Positions 5,936-9,196 of a stretch of 9,196 nucleotides of DNA are shown piece by piece. Within the stretch, counting starts at the first letter, position 1; each line of letters begins with the position of its first letter. Made by a program: the position numbers and the translations under genes. The notes under the pieces are model-generated. The model had not been told where the DNA came from. It ran no database searches and was given only the letters and a program-made list of their open reading frames with translations. Source of the DNA: CALKHQ01 sp050329975 (GTDB lineage Bacteria > Pseudomonadota > Alphaproteobacteria > CALKHQ01); the NCBI GenBank assembly GCA_050329975.1, contig JBHJOG010000075.1, positions 1-9,196 of the forward strand. The letters run 5' to 3'.

Positions 5936-6475
5936 ATGACCATCTATGTCGCCCTGCTCTACAGCATCGTGCTCGGCCCGGGCCGTCGGGTGGTCATGGC
6001 CGACCTCAAGGCGATGGCGACCGCACTCGATCTGCGGGAGCCGCGCACCGTGGCGGCCACCGGCAATCTTGTGTTCTCGGCCAGGCGGACGCCTCCGGCC
6101 AAGCTGGAGGCCAGACTTGAGGCCGCCTTCGCCGGCACTTTCGGACGCCATGTCGACTTTGTCGTCCGCAGCGCCGCCGACTGGCGCCGGCTCGTTGCCA
6201 GCAACCCGTTCCCCAGGGAATCCGAAACCGATCCGTCGCACGTGATCGCGCAGGTATCGCGCGCACCGGCCACCGAGGCCCAGGTCGAGGCACTTTGTCC
6301 CTATGCGGTGGAGGGCGAGCAGGTCGTCGTCGCCGCTGGAACCCTCTGGCTCTACTTCCCGCATGGGATCGCCAGGTCGAAGCTCGCCGCCGCGATTACG
6401 CCGAGGCGCGTCGGGATCGGCACGGCCCGCAACTGGAACACGGTACGCCGGCTGGTCGAGAAGCTGGACGGCTGA
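5936..6475 (+). CDS. DUF1697 family protein
   Basis: This 179-residue protein has the length and motif order of DUF1697, a small cytoplasmic family of unknown biochemical function. The opening is YVALL (4-8), followed by VVMADLKAM (19-27) and TVAATGNLVF (38-47), the counterpart of the usual T-x-x-x-SGN-V-F motif. FVVRSAADW (75-83), NPFP (90-93) and the C-terminal ARNWNTVRRL (164-173) follow; the last is a family hallmark. The start of the protein departs from the common pattern: LLYSIVLG stands where most members have LLRGIN-x-G. The ribosome site AGGA (5926-5929) lies six bases before the ATG at 5936. It converges with a lipoprotein gene whose stop lies 13 bases downstream. The family call is secure; no function is inferred. 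Confidence 0.92.
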   Translation: MTIYVALLYSIVLGPGRRVVMADLKAMATALDLREPRTVAATGNLVFSARRTPPAKLEARLEAAFAGTFGRHVDFVVRSAADWRRLVASNPFPRESETDPSHVIAQVSRAPATEAQVEALCPYAVEGEQVVVAAGTLWLYFPHGIARSKLAAAITPRRVGIGTARNWNTVRRLVEKLDG

Positions 6476-6476
6476 G

Positions 6477-6497
6477 GCCGGCTCCGGATCAGCCGGC
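6477..6497. terminator. 7-bp hairpin between convergent genes, overlapping a stop codon
   Basis: GCCGGCT (6477-6483) and AGCCGGC (6491-6497) are perfectly complementary around a 7-base loop. The hairpin begins one base after the DUF1697 stop and contains the lipoprotein stop codon (6489-6491). There is no T-run on either side. A shared transcription end or 3'-end stabiliser for both genes is plausible. Confidence 0.4.
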
Positions 6498-6710
6498 GGC
6501 GATCAGCTCCGCGGCGGTCGTTGCCTTTGTCGACCGGACCGAGGCTGCCGTCTCGACCAGAACCCGCGCCTCGCATACTGTCGCGCTGCTGCCGCAAAAC
6601 ACCTCGGCGTAGCCGCAGCCGGCGAGCAGGAGGGGAAACAGAGCGACCGCCAGCAAGGCAAGCCGGGCATGCGCACGGCGAGGATGAGGCGTTGATGCGC
6701 CGGTGGCCAT
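6489..6710 (-). CDS. Small lipoprotein of unknown function (73 residues)
   Basis: The product has an N-terminal basic region (Arg11, Arg12, Arg16), a hydrophobic core (17-29), and a lipobox LLAGC with the lipid-attachment Cys at 32. The mature lipopeptide would be only about 42 residues, with two further Cys (39 and 46) that could form a disulfide. The tail is rich in Ala, Thr and Ser. Size and lipobox recall entericidin-like peptides, but their typical mature sequence is absent, so I do not call it that. A very strong ribosome site, AGGAGGAG (6716-6723 on the minus strand), sits at ideal distance from the ATG at 6710. It is the best in the window and supports the gene. It is convergent with DUF1697 and divergent from the VOC gene. 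Confidence 0.7.
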   Translation of the reverse strand: MATGASTPHPRRAHARLALLAVALFPLLLAGCGYAEVFCGSSATVCEARVLVETAASVRSTKATTAAELIAAG

Positions 6711-6908
6711 GTTCGCTCCTCCTCAAACTGCGGGCATCCCGTGCTGTCATGAGTTGGGTCGCGATTGCGGCAGAGCCGGTTCATCGCCGCAGCGACATTC
6801 GGGCAATGCCGCGTCATTTGTGGCCGCCCGACGGGGTGGCGGACGGCCTTGCCTGGCGTCGCCGGCCCGCCTAGCCTCGGTCGGCCCGCCCCTTACGCCG
6901 GACTGCCG

Positions 6909-7295
6909 ATGAAGCTCCTTGGCCCCGTCAACGTCGTCTCCCTGACCGTCACCGACCTCGCCCGGGCTCGCGCCTTCTATGCCGTCACCCTCGGGTTGGG
7001 CGAACCTTGGTTCGATAGCGAAGACATGGGCTGGATCGAATGGGGTGCGGACGGCCGCAACGGGAATATCGCGGTGACCCTGCCGCGCGACGGCTCTACC
7101 GGGCCGGGAGGCGGCACCACGCCGGTTCTGCAGACCCCCGACGCTCACGCCCTCCACACAGAGCTTGTCCGGCGCGGCGTACGCTGCGATCCTCCGGTCG
7201 GGGTGCCCGGCTTGCTAACCTACTGCACGTTCCACGATCCCGACGGCAATCGCCTGCAGGCGGTCGGCCCCCCGCCGCCAGCCCCGCCATCCTGA
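6909..7295 (+). CDS. VOC (glyoxalase/bleomycin-resistance fold) family protein
   Basis: This 128-residue protein has one pair of VOC modules. The first has VSLTVTDLARARAFYAVTLGL (10-30), matching the family's V-x-D-x-x-x-A-x-x-FY pattern, and NIAVTL (53-58). The second has a TPVL strand (71-74), the helix HALHTELVRRGVRC (80-93), and the closing FHDPDGNRLQ (108-117). The usual metal ligands look changed: no His at the first-strand position and Gln117 in place of the common Glu after DPDGN. It may therefore be a binding protein or use another mechanism. The ATG at 6909 begins the fold properly, although no strong ribosome site precedes it. It stands alone, in front of a convergent TPR gene. The substrate is unknown. 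Confidence 0.9.
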   Translation: MKLLGPVNVVSLTVTDLARARAFYAVTLGLGEPWFDSEDMGWIEWGADGRNGNIAVTLPRDGSTGPGGGTTPVLQTPDAHALHTELVRRGVRCDPPVGVPGLLTYCTFHDPDGNRLQAVGPPPPAPPS

Positions 7296-7305
7296 TCGGC
7301 GGGGC
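7281..7305 (+). terminator. 8-bp hairpin spanning the VOC stop codon
   Basis: GCCCCGCC (7281-7288) and GGCGGGGC (7298-7305) pair perfectly around a 9-base loop that contains the TGA stop (7293-7295). No T-run follows. It probably stabilises or ends the transcript, in the 53-bp gap before the convergent TPR gene. Confidence 0.4.
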
Positions 7306-7348
7306 CTGATCCGCGGGGTCTGACAGGGCCCGGGGCGATAGGCCGTCG

Positions 7349-8188
7349 CTACTCGGCCGGCGGCGGGCAGCCGCTTTCCACCCACGCGACCAGCGCGTTC
7401 TGGCTGTTGGTCCCCCACAGCCCGTCGATCGGCCCGGGACGATGTCCCAGGTTGGTGAGCGACTGCTGGTACATTCGGGCGAAGTTCGTGCCGCCGATCT
7501 CGATAGCCTGCGCAAAACCGTCCAGGGCACCGGTTGGTCTCTCCAGCGCGCAGAGAATGACGGCCCGCGCGCTGATGAAGCTCGGGTCGTCCGGGCGCAC
7601 GCTGAGCGCTTCGTCGACCAGCGGCAGGCCGTCTTCGGGCCGCCCGGCAGCAAGGTGCTCCAGCGCCAGCAGGTGAAGGGCGACGGCGCGGCGGTTGTTA
7701 ACCTCGGCCGATAACGCCTCGTCCGGGATGCCGAACTCCAGCAGCCGGTCGAAGTCAGCGACCGCCAACTCGTTGCGGCCAAGGGCAGAGAGGGCGATAG
7801 CGCGGCTGAGATAGGCAAAGGCATAGTCAGCATCGAGCCGGATTGCCTCGTCGTAGTCGTCGACCGCCTCCTCGAGCCGACCCAGCCCGGCATGGACATT
7901 GCCGCGACCGGCATGGGTCTGGGGCGCATTCGGGGCCAGGCTGACAGCGCGATCGCAGTCGGCGAGCGCCAGCTCGCCCTGACCGCTGACGCTGTAGCTC
8001 ATGCAGCGATGGATGTAGACCCCGGCCAATTCATCGCCAGTCGCGCTTCCCGCTTCAATAATCGCCGTGCAAGCGTCGATCTGGCCCTGCGGATCCTGGG
8101 TGTTGAAACACGCCTCGGTCATCTCGGCCGCGGCCGATCCCATCCACGCCGCCAGCAGCACCCCCGCCGATCCGATCGTCCGTTGCAT
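7349..8188 (-). CDS. Secreted TPR-repeat protein with peptidoglycan-binding-like C terminus
   Basis: The 279-residue product has a signal peptide (hydrophobic 9-21, likely cleavage after AAA at 19-21), so it should be periplasmic. After an N-terminal region with Cys27, Cys40, Cys62 and Cys78, tandem TPR-type helix pairs run from about residue 55 to 235. The clearest units have the A-x-x-D-x-x-x-A-x-x-x-x-P ending, for example around 75-88 and 108-121. The C-terminal 40 residues contain YQQSLTNLGHRPGPIDGLWG (240-259) and then an N-A-L helix, which resembles the peptidoglycan-binding PG_binding_1 fold. I chose the ATG at 8188 because GGAG (8195-8198) lies six bases before it; a GTG at 8203 is an alternative. 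The gene follows the SDR gene on the same strand, 294 bp away, and is probably independent. Confidence 0.85.
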   Translation of the reverse strand: MQRTIGSAGVLLAAWMGSAAAEMTEACFNTQDPQGQIDACTAIIEAGSATGDELAGVYIHRCMSYSVSGQGELALADCDRAVSLAPNAPQTHAGRGNVHAGLGRLEEAVDDYDEAIRLDADYAFAYLSRAIALSALGRNELAVADFDRLLEFGIPDEALSAEVNNRRAVALHLLALEHLAAGRPEDGLPLVDEALSVRPDDPSFISARAVILCALERPTGALDGFAQAIEIGGTNFARMYQQSLTNLGHRPGPIDGLWGTNSQNALVAWVESGCPPPAE

Positions 8189-8357
8189 GCCATGCTCCAC
8201 CACTCGCTGCGTCGACCCTCAGGCCGGCCTTCAATAATCGGCGAAGCTAACACGCGGGACAGGGAGCCAACGATACGACTTCCGGAGTAGACCGTTAGTG
8301 GTGCTGCGGTCCAGACAACACCCCGGCCGATACCCACCCTATTGGAGGGCCGAGTCT

Positions 8358-8389
8358 GGCCCTGTTCGGTGATCTGCCGGAACAGGGCC
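8358..8389. repeat. Perfect 10-bp inverted repeat
   Basis: GGCCCTGTTC (8358-8367) and GAACAGGGCC (8380-8389) are exact complements around a 12-base loop, between the SDR stop and the TPR start. No T-run follows on either strand. It could end or stabilise the SDR transcript, or bind a dimeric regulator of the TPR gene. Confidence 0.5.
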
Positions 8390-8419
8390 TGGTGGCGGTT
8401 GAAGGCGAGTTCCTTGCAC

Positions 8420-8432
8420 CAACGGACCGTTG
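8420..8432. repeat. 13-bp near-palindrome CAACGG-A-CCGTTG
   Basis: Two exact 6-bp arms surround a single central base, a shape more like a protein-binding site than a hairpin, since the loop would be too small. It lies about 50 bp downstream of the SDR stop on the minus strand. The role is unknown. Confidence 0.3.
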
Positions 8433-8482
8433 TTGCTGTGCACTGGAGCGGCCTGATAGCCCGCACGCTCTTCCCGGAAGGG

Positions 8483-9196
8483 CTACAGGCTGACCGAGAG
8501 CCCGCCGTCGACCGCCAGCACATGCCCGGTGACGTAGGAGGCGGCGTCCGAGGCCAGGAACACCACCGCGCCGCCCAGCTCCCGGGGCTGCGCCCAGCGG
8601 CCGAGCGGCGTGCGGCCCTCGACCCAGGCCGTGAACACCTTGTCGTCGAGCAGGGCCGTGTTGAGCTCGGTGGCGAAGTAGCCCGGAGCAATGGCGTTGA
8701 CCGTGATTCCGGTGCGGCCGAGTTCGGCGGCGAGCGAGCGGGTCAGCCCGTGCAGCCCGGCCTTGGCCGCCACATAGCCGTGGATCGTCGGCCGGCCAAG
8801 GATGGCGGCGACGGAGCCGGTGTTGATGATCCGGCCAAATTTCTGCGGCAGCATCACCCGCGCCGCCTCGCGGGCCAGCCGGAAGCAGCCTGTCAGGTTG
8901 ACCTGGACCACCCGGTCGAAGTCGTCGTCCTCCCACTCGGTCAGCGGTCGGCGGTGCTGGATGCCGGCGTTGTTGACCAGGATGTCGAGCCGGCCTTGGC
9001 TTTCCGCGAGCCCGGTGACCGCCGCCTTGATCGCGCCGGGGTCGCCGACGTCGAAGGCCAGCGCCGAGGCGGCAAGCCCAGCCGCCGTCAGCTTGCCAGC
9101 CGCCGCATCGAGCGTCTGCGGGTCGCGACCATTCAGCACCACATGCGCCCCGGCCCCGGCCAGGGCCTCGGCCATGGCGAACCCGAGCCCGCGCGA
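8483..9196 (-). CDS. SDR-family oxidoreductase, gluconate 5-dehydrogenase-like, 5' end cut by window edge
   Basis: This classical short-chain dehydrogenase would use NAD(P)(H) to oxidise or reduce a sugar acid, polyol or similar compound. 237 residues are visible; about 10-20 N-terminal residues, including the first Gly of TGxxxGxG, lie beyond base 9196. The visible start is SRGLGFAMAEAL. Counting from the Met at 9175, NNAG is at 68-71, catalytic Ser is 121 (TGSVAA), and the Y-x-x-x-K pair is Tyr134/Lys138. PGYFATELN (164-172) follows, and the end is GRWAQPREL, then FLASDAASYVTGHVLAVDGG. The last part and NNAGIQHRRPL resemble gluconate 5-dehydrogenase (IdnO type), but substrate calls in this family are often wrong. 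The TPR gene downstream is unlikely to be related in function. Any link to the kinase set at the left is speculative. Confidence 0.93.
   Translation of the reverse strand, partial: SRGLGFAMAEALAGAGAHVVLNGRDPQTLDAAAGKLTAAGLAASALAFDVGDPGAIKAAVTGLAESQGRLDILVNNAGIQHRRPLTEWEDDDFDRVVQVNLTGCFRLAREAARVMLPQKFGRIINTGSVAAILGRPTIHGYVAAKAGLHGLTRSLAAELGRTGITVNAIAPGYFATELNTALLDDKVFTAWVEGRTPLGRWAQPRELGGAVVFLASDAASYVTGHVLAVDGGLSVSL

Larger units (their letters stand above)
8189..8482. other. 294-bp gap between the TPR and SDR genes
   Basis: I see no believable gene on either strand. The stretch holds two perfect inverted repeats, described separately, and presumably the TPR gene's promoter, which I could not pin down. 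No transposase fragment or RNA gene is recognisable. Confidence 0.5.

Noticed and set aside
8204..8482. Possible transposase or integrase remnant in the gap
   Set aside because: Translations in all frames gave no recognisable motif, and the inverted repeats are not arranged like insertion-sequence ends.

Overview
The window is about 9.2 kb of GC-rich DNA, dense with genes. Codon use, the IF-1 sequence type and the family mix (MtnK, BtpA/SgcQ, DUF1697, VOC, small secreted proteins) suggest a free-living alphaproteobacterium. This placement is inference; no rRNA, tRNA, CRISPR array, insertion sequence or phage gene is visible. Twelve protein genes can be supported, two of them cut by the window edges.

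Left block (1-3522, all minus strand): a sugar-kinase gene set read right to left. It starts with a 5-methylthioribose-kinase homologue (mtnK). After a 187-bp gap with a perfect 10-bp hairpin comes a BtpA/SgcQ-family TIM-barrel protein. A GTGA overlap then leads to an FGGY carbohydrate kinase that runs off the left edge. Two sugar kinases of different folds around an uncharacterised TIM-barrel protein look like a catabolic or salvage pathway for a pentose or a 5-modified pentose. The mtnK leader carries two tandem 23-bp direct repeats and a perfect 8-bp inverted repeat, a probable regulatory region.

Middle block (3785-5554, plus strand): a secreted trypsin-like serine protease with a full catalytic triad, a 72-residue translation initiation factor IF-1 with an unusual residue at position 43, and a small secreted protein of unknown function. 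A terminator- or attenuator-like hairpin with a T5 run sits between the protease and infA, downstream of a candidate promoter.

Right block (5612-9196, mixed strands): a 69-residue one-segment membrane or secreted protein (-), a DUF1697 protein (+), a 73-residue lipoprotein (-), a VOC/glyoxalase-fold protein (+), a secreted TPR protein with a peptidoglycan-binding-like tail (-), and the 3' part of an SDR oxidoreductase resembling gluconate 5-dehydrogenase (-, cut by the right edge). These look like single-gene units, and both convergent pairs have a GC-rich hairpin at or over a stop codon. The point most worth pursuing is the mtnK - BtpA-like - FGGY kinase set with its repeat-bearing leader.
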